A DNA stretch of 64,000 nt from Jaminaea rosea (GCF_003144245.1 NW_020289990.1:62001-126000), one strand, 5' to 3'; positions 44,548 to 54,885 are shown, numbered from the stretch's first letter. Numbers and translations: made by a program. Notes: generated by a model not told the origin, from the letters alone.

Positions 44548-46091
44548 CTAGCTCAACTTCTCGAATCGCTCCCTCGCCATGTGGACGTTGAGCTTGACAG
44601 CGGAGAGCTCTGCCGCGCCATGGAGCAAGCAACATGTCAACTGAGCAGCTAGCTTCCTCTCAACCATCGCACACACTCACCAACACTCGGATCAGCCACA
44701 ATGACCAAGATATACGTATCCGCCGTAAGCACGTCCAGGTACGCGGCAAAAGTCTCTCCTCGCACCTCCAGCGATTGAAAGCTAGCCTGAAGCTTGGAAC
44801 AGCTGCCACGCAGGTTCTTGACTAGCTCTGAGATCTTCTCAAATCGCTCGGGATGGAGTTGGCCGGAGGAGAGGATCGACTTGCGTTCGGCGTCTGAGGG
44901 CGGGTAGCCTTCCATTATGAGTGCGGTGTCGTCTTGGCCGAGAGCAGGTGGGGCGCCCTTGCTTCTTCGAGGAGAGGAAACTTTGCTGGCTGCTGCTACC
45001 GATGATGACGGCTGTGGCGGTTGAGGTTGTGATGCTGTCTCCTTCGAATCCCCCGTCCCTGCTACTGCACCCCGCTCCTTAGCCTCCCCACTCCTCGCTA
45101 CGACCAAGAAGGTCTTACGTTCAAACACCACCGCCTCAGTAGCCCCACTCACTCCCGCAAACTGGTCCAGATTGCTCTCCAGAACCGCGATATTGGGAAT
45201 GAGCGAATGGATAATCTTCGACCAAGCGCGGTAGAGCGTTTCGTCCCAGATGCTCGTCCCGCAGCACCTCAGTCGCGCGTCAATGTCCGATTCAGGGCCG
45301 AGTAGGTCGCGAGCCTTGCTACGCAGCTCACGAACTCGTTGAGCGTAGATGTCGCGGCGGGACGATTCTTGGACTAGATCCATCTTGTGGAGAAGGCAGA
45401 AGATTTGGGCCGTTGGAGAGTGCCTGCGGGCGAGGGATTGGGAGCATGGTGAGTGACTGGGGTAGACGGCGTTGCTGCATGACATTGAGTCCAGCACCCA
45501 CTGATTGAGGAGACGAACGCAATCTCTGTAAGCGAGTGCGAAAAGAGAGCGTCAGCATCAGCATCAGCATCACCGACTCTTCACCTCCTCGACTCGCTAC
45601 AACTCACCTCCAATACCTGCCATCTGCTTCCCACGCATCATCGTCCTCTCCCTGCTCTGCGCTATTCCCCATATCAAAGACGTAGACAAAGGCACCTACG
45701 TCCTTGAAGACCTGACTCTTCCTATCGTCCAAATAGCTATCGATGTACGCCTGCTGCCCGCCCATGTCGAAGAGGGAGATGACGAGGTTACGCAGGATAC
45801 GGAAGTGGCTCGTCTCGACGCCGAGTGTGGTGCCTAGACGCTTTGTTGAGGCTGCATTTGGGTAGAGTGTTGAGGAGCTGTGTACACAGGAGGATGCTTT
45901 GGTCAAATTTGGTGGAAGCGGGGGTGTCGCCTGTTATCGCTCGCCGACTCACAAGACCAAGGCTCGCATCGACGTCTTGCCGCACCCGGAGCGACCCATG
46001 AGGAGAATCTGATGGCGTGTTGGGGATTTGCATTAGCACCGTCACTCCTTCAATCCCTGCTTGTTGCAGACTTCTCACCTTCTTCTTCATG
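44548..46091 (-). CDS. GTR1: Rag-family GTPase Gtr1 (RagA/B type)
   Basis: Six exons: 46080-46091, 45953-46008, 45608-45877, 45502-45525 (24 nt), 44681-45423 and 44548-44609; 388 aa. Gtr1 pairs with Gtr2 on the vacuole and signals amino acids to TORC1. Marks: P-loop ILLMGRSGCGKTSMR, TKRLGTTLGVETSHFRIL, switch region LFDMGGQQAYIDSYL, VYVFDMGNS, and the base motif LLHKMDLVQE. The roadblock-like C-terminal domain starts near LLGPESDID and ends LSAVKLNVHMARERFEKLS. There is a Ser/Pro-rich insert (about residues 255-305) that yeast lacks. P-loop and HKMD are of the Gtr1 rather than the Gtr2 type. Confidence 0.93.
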
Positions 46092-46281
46092 CTGGGTGAG
46101 GGGCCGCGATGCTGAGATGCTGCGATGAGAAGGAAAGATGGCAAATGCAAAACGTCTGTGCGTCGAGTCGCGAATCGAGAAGGCGGAAGGGCGGCTGGTT
46201 GCGAGATTGCGATCAAGGAAGCTGCGTGTTGGACTGCTTCTGTCTACTTTCCCTTCCCTTCAATTCCTGCCTTTTGCCATA

Positions 46282-48237
46282 ATGGCATCAACAGCTGCGC
46301 CCTCATCTAGCAGCAGTCGACAATACCTTGCTCCACCATCATCAGCAATTCGCCCCTCCGCCTCCTCATCAGGTGGTGGTGGAGGCGTCACCCGCCGTCA
46401 CTCCCTCTTTGGCACAGAGGATCGCATCGTTCTCGACCTGGGCTCACGCTACAGTAAGGTCGGCTTCAGTGGTGAAGCTCAACCGCGTGCCGTCTTTCGC
46501 ACCCTGAATTGGGGCGGGAAGCGACCAGCAGTAGATGCTCTGTACGCTCCTCAGGCTGCGGCGTTGGGGGATGACGAGGGGCTGGCCGCCGACGTGCTGA
46601 TGTGGGATCTGGACATTGGCAGAGGGGAGGCTGCTCACGCTGAGGCAAAGGGAGCACTCCTAGCTGCCCGACTCACGGTAATGCTGCGTCGCATCTTCCA
46701 CGACGCACTGAATGTGGACCCATCACAGCGCAAGGTCATCCTGGTAGAGAACCCGCAAACGCCCCGAATCATCAGACAATGTTGCCTTCAAGCCTTATTC
46801 GACAACCTCAAGGTGCCCTCCGTCTCCGCCATGCCGGCCCCTATCATGACTTTGATGGCGCATGGAGCCACAATGGGGCTAGTAGTGAGCGTGGGCGTGC
46901 TGGAGACGAGTGTGGTCCCCGTCGTGTGGGGCAGGGTGATGGGGAATGAGGTGAGGAGGAATGCAAGAGCAGCGAGGGGACTGGAGAGGAGAACACGGGC
47001 ATTGTTGCTGAGGTATGGGAGGGTAGTGGTGTGTGGCGAAGAACTGGAGAAGGGCCAGAGGAGAAGGACACGCAAGGTCGAGAGAACAGATTTGACGCAA
47101 CAGGTCTTGGAAGAGGTGCTCATGAGCAAAGCCTTTGTGGCCGCAAAGAGCGCAGAACCTCCCTCAAGTAGATCAAATACAGCGACTTCAGCGTCGTTAA
47201 AACCCAGACGGCCGGCCACCACAGCCGCAGACTCGGGCAATAAGCCACCACCAGACTGGCGTCTCCCTCCTACAGGCGACGACGAATCCGTGCGCCAAGC
47301 TCGCACCTTCCTGTCTCAATATGACGAGGCAGACGACCAGGCCCTCCTGTCGCAGTTACGCACACGGTACAAGACCGCTTCGACCGCATCGCACATCACC
47401 TTTCCCCTGCCGCCAATGGGGCACGACGACCCGGCGCACACGTCCATATTTCCCACGGCGCCGGCTACCTTTGCCCTGCCCCCCGATCAGCAGCAGCGAG
47501 CCAATGCTCGCAAAAGTTCACGGGAAGATCTCATCATTCCCGGATGGCTGAGGGAGCGGGTTGCGGACTACTTTTGGGACAGCGAAGACGCAGAGGACGA
47601 CAGCGATGAGGACGAATGCCCTCCCTTGCATTTGCTCATCCTCTCCACCCTGCTGCGTCTGCCCATCGACCTTCGGCGCCCCCTCGCGCGCTCTATCCTC
47701 GTTACAGGCGGTGTGGCTTCCATGCCTGGCTTCGCACACAGAATGGGCAACGAGCTGCGCGCTGTACTGGACGAGGTGACCGAGGAGGACCTAGCAGGGG
47801 CCATGGTTAACCTGGCGGTCACGCCAGTGGCGCAACGAGGCAAGGGCGCAGGCGCTACTGGAGGAGGGAAGAGTGCTCGCTACGCCACCCTCAAGCCCCT
47901 GCGCGACGAGCTCAACGTGGCCAACGACCATTCCCCGCCCGAGGGCCTCGACAGTGGTGCTCCCCTCCTCCCTCCGATGCTACACGCATGGTTCGGCGCT
48001 TCTCTCGCTGGCTCGCTCCGCCTCTCGAGTGTGGAAACGGTGCGACTCGACCAATGGCAGGCGGCGACTAAAGCTGCGGAGGAGCAGGTGGAGAAGGAGA
48101 AGGAGGTAAAAACAGGCGGTTTCGCCGTCCAGCCGGGAATGCCGCCCAAGAGGGGAAGCTTTATGGGTATCGTAGGTGGATTGGATACCGGGGCTTTTGG
48201 TGGGCTGGCGGCTGTTAGTCGGCAATTGAGTCGGTGA
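46282..48237 (+). CDS. ARP10: Actin-related protein 10/11-like, dynactin pointed-end subunit
   Basis: One exon, 651 aa. The frame extends to ATG 46138, but MASTAAPSSSS at 46282 is the better start. The actin-like core begins RIVLDLGSRYSKVGFSGE and continues with PRAVFRTL, LTVMLRRIFHDALNVDPSQR, KVILVENPQTPRIIRQCC, VPSVSAMPAPIMTLMAHGA and SILVTGGVASMPGFAHRM. These fit the divergent ARP10 (Arp11) family, which caps the pointed end of the ARP1 filament. Two long inserts, Ser/Arg-rich and Asp/Glu-rich, explain the size (animal Arp11 is about 417 aa). ARP1 is about 6.4 kb upstream. Divergent from GTR1 with a 190-bp shared promoter. Confidence 0.85.
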   Translation: MASTAAPSSSSSRQYLAPPSSAIRPSASSSGGGGGVTRRHSLFGTEDRIVLDLGSRYSKVGFSGEAQPRAVFRTLNWGGKRPAVDALYAPQAAALGDDEGLAADVLMWDLDIGRGEAAHAEAKGALLAARLTVMLRRIFHDALNVDPSQRKVILVENPQTPRIIRQCCLQALFDNLKVPSVSAMPAPIMTLMAHGATMGLVVSVGVLETSVVPVVWGRVMGNEVRRNARAARGLERRTRALLLRYGRVVVCGEELEKGQRRRTRKVERTDLTQQVLEEVLMSKAFVAAKSAEPPSSRSNTATSASLKPRRPATTAADSGNKPPPDWRLPPTGDDESVRQARTFLSQYDEADDQALLSQLRTRYKTASTASHITFPLPPMGHDDPAHTSIFPTAPATFALPPDQQQRANARKSSREDLIIPGWLRERVADYFWDSEDAEDDSDEDECPPLHLLILSTLLRLPIDLRRPLARSILVTGGVASMPGFAHRMGNELRAVLDEVTEEDLAGAMVNLAVTPVAQRGKGAGATGGGKSARYATLKPLRDELNVANDHSPPEGLDSGAPLLPPMLHAWFGASLAGSLRLSSVETVRLDQWQAATKAAEEQVEKEKEVKTGGFAVQPGMPPKRGSFMGIVGGLDTGAFGGLAAVSRQLSR

Positions 48238-48398
48238 GCGAGCGGAGTCCGTAAGCGTCTTCAATGATACCACGATCATCTCCCACCCTCTGGGCCTTTC
48301 GTCCATGCGTGACTTGATCAATTGCTGCCGACGGCCCCTCGCCTGAGGATCACGGCTGCTGTATGTACACTGTATAGCGTCTGCTCTGTGATCCTCGG

Positions 48399-48773
48399 CT
48401 ACTTCTTCTTCTTCTCCTCCTCATCTGGCTTCGCTTTTCCCTTCAACAACTTCAACGGGCCGCCGCCAGCCGCTCGTGCGATCATCTCGTCTTCAACAGT
48501 GCCTGATACAGAGGCGGTCTGACGCTTCTTCTTTGCAGCAAGAGTCTGGGCAGAGAGCTTCTTGGGCGGGGTGACGCGGGCTGACGCGCGCAGCAACCAG
48601 CGAAGACGGGTGAGAAAGGGCGTGAATAAGGAGAAGGGACAAGCAGGCGGGGCGGGCATCGTAGACTCACCACCCTTTTTGGGCTGGTTGGCCTTCTTGG
48701 TCTGCGCTGTCGACTTGCCCTTTCCCTTGCTAGCGGCAGGGTTAGCTTTGAGGGGCTTGAAGCCTTGTGCCAT
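48399..48773 (-). CDS. UPF0390 family small basic protein
   Basis: Two exons, 48671-48773 and 48399-48580; 94 aa. It starts MAQGFKPLKANPAASKGKGK, then QTKKANQPKKGARVTPPKKL; MAQG plus a KKG-R-(x)-PKK core is the mark of UPF0390 (DUF2462; L10K-like). It ends in a run of Glu and Lys. The family is nucleolar or of unknown role. Splicing is needed to place the PPKK core next to the PKKG part. Confidence 0.78.
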   Translation of the reverse strand: MAQGFKPLKANPAASKGKGKSTAQTKKANQPKKGGESTMPAPPACPFSLFTPFLTRLRWLLRASARVTPPKKLSAQTLAAKKKRQTASVSGTVEDEMIARAAGGGPLKLLKGKAKPDEEEKKKK

Positions 48774-48869
48774 TGCGATGGCTTGAAATGAGGACGGATG
48801 GTATGGAAAGGAGCAACGAGCGAAATGTCAAGGTGGGAAATCTCGCAGATTTGTGGCGTCGAGCCGGCG

Positions 48870-48894
48870 GAGACGAGACGAGACGAGACGAGAC
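48870..48894. repeat. (GAGAC)5 tandem repeat
   Basis: Five perfect pentanucleotide units in the divergent promoter between the UPF0390 gene and mitochondrial TrpRS, 113 bp upstream of ATG 49008. Confidence 0.9.
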
Positions 48895-49007
48895 TTGAGA
48901 AGGACGGACAGAGCCAAGACGCGGAAGCAGAAGAAAGAGTTGCCTTTCACTCCTTGATTCTTGATCCAACACTCGTCAAGCGTCGGGGACAGCAGCTCAA
49001 GGCCGAC

Positions 49008-50282
49008 ATGGCGATGCATCGCTCAAGACCAGTCAGTTCATTACAGCGCTGCGCAACATCACAGCCGCCAGCCCGCAATCGCAGCATCGCATCTTCGTCT
49101 CACGCCTCTGCGTCCAGATCTTCATCGAGCTCCCCTCCCACCTTCCCGCCCCATTCTCGCGCATTTCCGCAGCGAGATCAAGTCATCTTCTCAGGCATTC
49201 AGCCCACGGGTACACCTCACCTGGGCAACCTACTTGGCGCCCTCTTCAACTGGAAGCGTCTCCTCGAGCAAGCTCCCTCCACCTCCTTCACAGCAGCGAA
49301 GCGTCACTTCTTCAGCATCGTCGGCCTCCACGCCCTCACAGTCCCACAGGATCCCGATCGGCTCCGGCAGGAGCGCAGTGATATGCTCGCAGCCCTCCTT
49401 GCCGTGGGCATCGACCCCTCGCGCTGCGTTCTCTTCCACCAAGAGTCGGTACCAGAGCACGCCGAGCTAATGTGGCTTCTGGGCAGTCTGACCAGTGTGG
49501 GACGCCTAAAGAGGATGACCACTTGGAAGGGCAAGGTGGCTGCGCTCAACGAGGGCAGCTCGAAAGACGAAGGAGCAGACCTGGGCGAAGAGGCTCACCT
49601 TCCCTTTGGCCTCTTCGCCTACCCCGTCCTCCAAGCAGCCGACATACTACTCTACGGTGCAACTCACGTCCCCGTCGGGCAAGACCAGGCGCAACACCTC
49701 GAATTGGCACGCGAGCTCGCTCAGACGTGGAACCGACGCTTCTCTCCTACTAGACTCGACTTCTCTCTGCGGGTCCCGCAGACCCTCTTCACCCCTACGA
49801 TGGCGCGCGTGCTTTCCCTGCGCGACCCGACGGTCAAGATGAGCAAGTCGAGCCCTGATGCAGGAGGGAGGATCTTGCTCGATGATGGGCCGAAGGAGGT
49901 GGAGAAGAAGGTGAAGCGGGCAGTCACGGATGATGAGAGGTCAATGAGCTTCGAAGTGGAGCGAAGGCCGGGAGTCGCGAATCTGCTGGGGATCATTGCC
50001 GCATTGGAGTCGCTGAGAGCGGGGAGCGAGGTGAGGCCAGAGAGCGTGGCGGACAGGCTCAACACCCAGCATGCTTCGGGTGAGCCAGGGGCAAAGATGC
50101 TCAAAGACCTCGCAGGAGCCACAATCGTGGAGACGCTAGAGCCTATCAGGCAGCAGTACGAGCGGTTGAGACAAGACCGAGGGTACCTGGCTGAGGTAGC
50201 GAGTAGGGGGAGGGACGAGGCAAGGGAAGTCGCGAGTAAGACGATGCTGAAGGTCAGGGCGGCGATGGGCATCGGCGAGTAG
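49008..50282 (+). CDS. MSW1: Tryptophanyl-tRNA synthetase, mitochondrial
   Basis: One exon, 424 aa. It charges mitochondrial tRNA-Trp. The N-terminus MAMHRSRPVSSLQRCATSQP with more Arg and Ser is a targeting sequence. Catalytic marks of bacterial-type TrpRS: FSGIQPTGTPHLGNLLGAL (HIGH-type PHLGN), LFHQESVPEHAELMWLL, FGLFAYPVLQAADILLY, PVGQDQAQHLELAREL and VKMSKSSPD (KMSKS). The frame is open further upstream, but ATG 49008 best starts the targeting peptide. Length is a little above yeast MSW1. Confidence 0.94.
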   Translation: MAMHRSRPVSSLQRCATSQPPARNRSIASSSHASASRSSSSSPPTFPPHSRAFPQRDQVIFSGIQPTGTPHLGNLLGALFNWKRLLEQAPSTSFTAAKRHFFSIVGLHALTVPQDPDRLRQERSDMLAALLAVGIDPSRCVLFHQESVPEHAELMWLLGSLTSVGRLKRMTTWKGKVAALNEGSSKDEGADLGEEAHLPFGLFAYPVLQAADILLYGATHVPVGQDQAQHLELARELAQTWNRRFSPTRLDFSLRVPQTLFTPTMARVLSLRDPTVKMSKSSPDAGGRILLDDGPKEVEKKVKRAVTDDERSMSFEVERRPGVANLLGIIAALESLRAGSEVRPESVADRLNTQHASGEPGAKMLKDLAGATIVETLEPIRQQYERLRQDRGYLAEVASRGRDEAREVASKTMLKVRAAMGIGE

Positions 50283-50349
50283 CAAGAGAAGCGTATATAT
50301 AGTCGAAGTGAAAGAGGAACAAATGCGATACCACATTGAATCCACGCAA

Positions 50350-51350
50350 TCAGTGCGTGAACTTGCGGTTCGGGTTGGCCCCGAAGAGGTTGAGGCGGAT
50401 CTCCGGGAGCATCTGTGCGAGGGCGAACGAACGGAATGAAGTAGTCAGCATCGTCGCAAGACAGTCTGGCGTGCTTGTGCTGCGTCGACGCACCATCTCC
50501 TCCAACAACCTCAACCTCTCGTCCAACGTATTGTCAATCTTGATCCTTCCCCTCAGCCCATGCAGTACCACACCACCATTGCTGTCCTTGCCCAGCCCCT
50601 CCCTGACCTCAATCTCAACATCACGGCCACTCTTCTCCTTGTACTGCTTCTTTGCCTCGTCGGCACTCTTCTTGATCAGGTCCTGGTCCGCGCTCCTACC
50701 GGTAACGGATACTTTGTCCTCGAGCAAGGTGAGGAGACCCTGGACGATGAGCTGGGTGACGAGGGGCTGGTATTTGGAGCTGTCCTTGGAGAGAGAGGCG
50801 AGTTGTGAGCGAGCACCTTCGAAGAGGTCTTGCAGGTGGGTCTCGCGAGCTTGCAGAATGGACAGACGAGACTTGTTGGTTGCGTTCGACTCGGAGCTGC
50901 GGGCGGGGCGTCGAGGGGGAGTCAGCAATCATATGCGGATACCGGCAGAATGGCATTCCACTGGTTGCACGCACATCTTGTTGGCTACCTGGGCTTGCTT
51001 GATCTTCTTGTCATGGGCGGCTTCGATGCTGATGGCCTCCTGGCGAACGATCTTGGACTACAGGTTTGTGGGAGAGGTGATCGAGCACGAAGAGGAGTTA
51101 GCGTCGCGAATGTCAGGTGGCTCCTTGCCCCTCCATCTGCCTCACCTTTTCAATAGCGAACTCCTCATCGGCCTTGACCTGGATCTCCCTCGCCTTCTCC
51201 ATTGCCTCTTGCTTGATGAAGGCCACCTGTCGGCGCGAGGGTAGATGTGGTCAGCCATCGATTTCTCCACCCGCCTTGCCTCCCCACGCTCGCACCCACC
51301 ATCTTCTTCATCTCCGACAGAACTTCATCGTCGTTCATTGGTCTCGACAT
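50350..51350 (-). CDS. VMA4: V-type proton ATPase subunit E
   Basis: Five exons: 51300-51350, 51146-51226, 50975-51057, 50494-50896 and 50350-50412; 226 aa (yeast 233). Part of the peripheral stalk joining V1 and Vo. The N-terminus is the typical coiled coil: MNDDEVLSEMKKMVAFIKQE, AMEKAREIQVKADEEFAIEK, KIVRQEAISIEAAHDKK. The C-terminal domain has GGVVLHGLRGRIKIDNTLDE and ends LPEIRLNLFGANPNRKFTH. The last intron (50413-50493) is 81 nt, in frame and stop-free, so an unspliced form would carry 27 extra residues; the spliced form matches the family. Confidence 0.94.
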
Positions 51351-51720
51351 GTTGGTGTCTGCGCGGTGGGGAGATGAGGCTGAGTGGTGATGGTGATGGT
51401 AAGGTCGAGCGTCGAGGGCCCCTGGCTGCGAGAGGGTGGAGTGTCTCGTCTCGAGTCGCTGACGCCAAGCCGCGTGGCACTCGAAGCGGGGCTCTCTCAC
51501 ACTGTCGAGCGGAGAGAGGGCGGACTGGCGGCGACGGGCGGCGGCATCGAGGAGCGGAGCAGCTCGCGCCTTGGCCATCTTGCATTTGCATTGCTTGCTT
51601 CGAGTCAGTCAAATCAATCAATCAACCGACCTCTCCTTTGCATCGTCTGCCCCTCCGCAGGCCGGACATCGACTACCATGTCATGAGCAGACACGTCGGC
51701 GTAGCTTCACTGTCATCGTC
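51351..51720. promoter_or_regulatory. Divergent intergenic region, VMA4 / PH-domain gene
   Basis: A 370-bp gap between two start codons facing apart. The frame of the PH gene is open through part of it without coding character. No known element is recognised. Confidence 0.35.
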
Positions 51721-54700
51721 ATGACTGCTGCGAACCCAGCCACGGCTACCTCGATACCAATCTACGTCCGCCTCGTCCCTTACGACCAATGGCTTCGCAT
51801 CAAAGTCGATCCGGCTACGCATATAGCCACGCTCAAGGATGTCATTCTCGAGAAGGCAAGAATCGGAGGTGCGCACAACGACGAGACAGATGCTGGTCCA
51901 TCGACAGACTCCTCACGCAACGCCAAAAAGGCTTTGTTCACAGCCATTCTGCCTGCGGACCTGCCTAAAGCTTACCTCGCTCGCAAGCCCCGACGTTTCG
52001 ATGCACTGCAATCAACACCCACTGACGAGATTCGTGGGAATGTCGATACCGCTCGCTTGCCATTTGTAGGCGTAGGCGTGCAAGAAGCTGCTCCAGCCAT
52101 CGATCAGCCATCACGTTCTCCTCGTCGAAGATCATCAGCCAGTCACGTCAATCCTGATACGTCGTCGCTTCAGCCATCGCTCCCACTACGGCCCAGCCTG
52201 TCCAATTCAACTTCAAGCCCCCACATGATGTCCGTATCACTAGGCTCGGCAGGCTCATCGATCGCAGGCGGATCGGGTCGCGCAACACAGAGTGTGGATA
52301 CCGAGGCCAGATCATCTCGAGGCCATCTCCTCCACCTCGGCCGCAATGCCATCGGCTCCTTATCCCCCAAGAAGAGCCTGCGCAATCTTCGCGGATCGCA
52401 AGCCTCCAATCTGGAATCCTCTCAAGACGGTTCCTACCCAGGCGCGCTTGGATTGACTGGCAATGAAGACGCGTTGCGTAAGGAGCAAGAGGCCCGATTG
52501 AGGCTGGAGAGAGCAGTGAAGGCGCACCAGCAGCAGCGCACCAGGGACAGCGACTCGACTGGTAGGCAGGGCTCCAATACCAGCACAGAGGCAACCTCAT
52601 CACCCTCGTCTTCAGCTGTACCGCTTGACGTTCCCGAAAGACAACGGCTCCTCAACTCAGCTAACGCCCGTCGAGCTCGAAGACAACGCAGTCGTGCGCT
52701 TGACTTTCTTGAAGGAGGGCAGAACAGCAGTACAGAGGGAAATTCTGCGTCGACGCAAGACTCAAAGGAGCAGACGCCGCCCTCGCTGGACGAAGACGCT
52801 GCTGGTATGCTCCGCGTCACCCACATCACTGGCTCAGACTCTCTACTGGACTCCTCGTCTGAGTCGGAGAACCACCAAGACCACGAGTGGCAGCTCGGGA
52901 GCTCTTTGGAGGCGGGGGATTCCAGTGGGACGTCTTTGCCTGAGGTGAAAAGAGAAGACCATCTCATTACGCCAACGGTTGCGAACAGGGACCGCTCCGG
53001 GACAATCACCGCTGGCAGTCGGCCAGCGACCGCATCGACTAGTCAGCGTGCACCTCAAGCAGACGTGACCTTTCAGCAGCAGTCTTCCTCCTCGTCGACT
53101 GTCGCTCCAGCTCAAGCGCCGCCACCGCCGCGTCTGGGCGGCGTGCACCGTAACGAGATCTCGGCCTTCATGCACTCCCATCACCCGCTCGCAAGCCAGT
53201 ACGTCCTCTATACGCTCAGCAACGGCTTGCTCCTCGAGGACTTTGCGACTGTCGCAGGCTCCAAGATTAGACCGTATGAGCTGATTGAGCTGCAGGCCTA
53301 CAGCGCAGAAGAGCGAGTGCGACTGCCCCGTCGCAGCGAAGCGCGTGGAGGGCATGCCATCTTCGATCAAGCGTACGTCCGACCATATGCCCACGCCTCC
53401 GCGTACGTGTACAAGCCGAACAGCTCTCCACGCAGCGCAGAGCGGGCTGGACTCGGGCAGTGGAAGTTGCGCTGGCTAATGGTGTACGACGGCACGCTTA
53501 GCTTGTATCGTAAGCGGCCCTCGCGAGTGGAAATCGCGCAGGCAATGGCAGCGAGTCAGGCGCAGGAGCGGCTCGCGCACCAGCAGCAGCACCACATGCC
53601 CGGCATCTCATCGTCTAACAATTCGCTCAATGCTGCAGCAGCGGCCGCAGCTGCCTCGGGAGCGCTGACTCTACCACTCGTTACATGGGATTTGGACAAG
53701 GTGCGCTGGGTAGGGGCGGAGAAGGCGGATGGATCTACGAACCCGCCCTCTCCCGCAGGCATGGCGCAAGATTGCTTGACAGTGGCGTTCTCAGCGCCAG
53801 CGACCTCCACCGCCCCTTCCCTCCTCCTACCCCAGGGCTCGACAGGCGCGGTGGCTGCTGGCGGATACGGCACACTTGGTACCGGCTCTGGTATCGACCA
53901 CACAATATCGCTGCGCTTCACGACGGACCATCAGGCTTACGCATGGCATCGCGTCTTTCAGCGGGCGCATATGTGTGGAGTGGCGGCGGAGGCTATCGCT
54001 GTTGCTGAGGAGGGCGGCCTGGAGAAGGGCATGAGCTATCTGCCTGCCCGAGAGGTGCAGAGAGCGATGCGTTCTGTCGATGAGGCGAATAAGATTGCAG
54101 AGATGAGGAGCGGTACAAAGAACACTGCGGCGCCCATGTCGCGGCGTATGGCAGAGCAAGCCGATCAGGTCCAGCGAGCCACCTCGCGACCTCTTCACTC
54201 GACAAGCTCTTCTTCCTCCCCTACCACGCCAACTCTGCTAGCAATCGATCCAGATCGTTGGCGTCAACTCGCGCTGCATCGCGCCTTCATCTCCGGGCGA
54301 GGCGGTGTCGTCCCCCCGGGCAAAGCAGGTCGTCATGCCGGTCGTAATGCGCTGGCAAGGGCCAGGCTCAGGCCGGAGGGGAGCGATAATAGGCTAGAGG
54401 ACGCAGATGATTGGAGTAGCGAGGAGGAAGCGGAGGATTTCCTGGCAGTGGTAGGCGAGGCGAAGAGGGATAAAGGGGAGGGAAGGGAGCCGAAGGGGAA
54501 GACGAAGGACCGAAGTGAAGCTGCACGACCGTCGTCGCAAGGCAGGGCGAGACCACAGTCTACCTCTGCGGCTCCCCAGCAGCAGTGCCAGCAGCAGGCG
54601 AGCAAGCAAGAGCGTCGCGCCTCGCAACAGGGCGCGAGCGCGGTGGGAGTCGGCAAGCCAAGACGACAGCCCTCCTCTCCCGACCTGAGGGCGTCTGCTA

Positions 54701-54885
54701 AGAACAGGTCAAGCGTAGGGCCCGGCACGACCGTCGCTTCCAGCACTACCGTGGCCGCAGCTGCAACGCCTACGTCTAGCTTTGGTGCGACCATGCCTCA
54801 AGCAACAGCGGCCGGCTCGACGCGCAAGAACCGTGCGTTCAGCGTGGGCAGCGCGAGGTTGGGCAAGGGAAGGGCGGGTGTGTGA
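51721..54885 (+). CDS. Large PH-domain protein
   Basis: One exon, 1054 aa. The N-terminus IPIYVRLVPYDQWLRIKVDP with ATHIATLKDVILEKA looks like a ubiquitin-like or RA-type fold. A long Ser-rich linker follows. A second ordered part starts near 470 (EISAFMHSHHPLASQYVLYT). The PH domain spans roughly residues 557-765: SAYVYKPNSS, WKLRWLMVYDGTLSLYRKRP, then long inserts and ISLRFTTDHQAYAWHRVFQR. The split strand pattern with inserts between strands is odd. The C-terminus is disordered with Gln and Ala runs. Probably a membrane-associated scaffold in signalling. I know no named orthologue. Confidence 0.75.
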   Translation: MTAANPATATSIPIYVRLVPYDQWLRIKVDPATHIATLKDVILEKARIGGAHNDETDAGPSTDSSRNAKKALFTAILPADLPKAYLARKPRRFDALQSTPTDEIRGNVDTARLPFVGVGVQEAAPAIDQPSRSPRRRSSASHVNPDTSSLQPSLPLRPSLSNSTSSPHMMSVSLGSAGSSIAGGSGRATQSVDTEARSSRGHLLHLGRNAIGSLSPKKSLRNLRGSQASNLESSQDGSYPGALGLTGNEDALRKEQEARLRLERAVKAHQQQRTRDSDSTGRQGSNTSTEATSSPSSSAVPLDVPERQRLLNSANARRARRQRSRALDFLEGGQNSSTEGNSASTQDSKEQTPPSLDEDAAGMLRVTHITGSDSLLDSSSESENHQDHEWQLGSSLEAGDSSGTSLPEVKREDHLITPTVANRDRSGTITAGSRPATASTSQRAPQADVTFQQQSSSSSTVAPAQAPPPPRLGGVHRNEISAFMHSHHPLASQYVLYTLSNGLLLEDFATVAGSKIRPYELIELQAYSAEERVRLPRRSEARGGHAIFDQAYVRPYAHASAYVYKPNSSPRSAERAGLGQWKLRWLMVYDGTLSLYRKRPSRVEIAQAMAASQAQERLAHQQQHHMPGISSSNNSLNAAAAAAAASGALTLPLVTWDLDKVRWVGAEKADGSTNPPSPAGMAQDCLTVAFSAPATSTAPSLLLPQGSTGAVAAGGYGTLGTGSGIDHTISLRFTTDHQAYAWHRVFQRAHMCGVAAEAIAVAEEGGLEKGMSYLPAREVQRAMRSVDEANKIAEMRSGTKNTAAPMSRRMAEQADQVQRATSRPLHSTSSSSSPTTPTLLAIDPDRWRQLALHRAFISGRGGVVPPGKAGRHAGRNALARARLRPEGSDNRLEDADDWSSEEEAEDFLAVVGEAKRDKGEGREPKGKTKDRSEAARPSSQGRARPQSTSAAPQQQCQQQASKQERRASQQGASAVGVGKPRRQPSSPDLRASAKNRSSVGPGTTVASSTTVAAAATPTSSFGATMPQATAAGSTRKNRAFSVGSARLGKGRAGV

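Noticed and set aside
46138-46281. Upstream ATG extending ARP10 by 48 residues
   Set aside because: The added part is basic and unconserved; the downstream ATG begins a more usual Ser-rich leader and leaves a normal promoter to GTR1.
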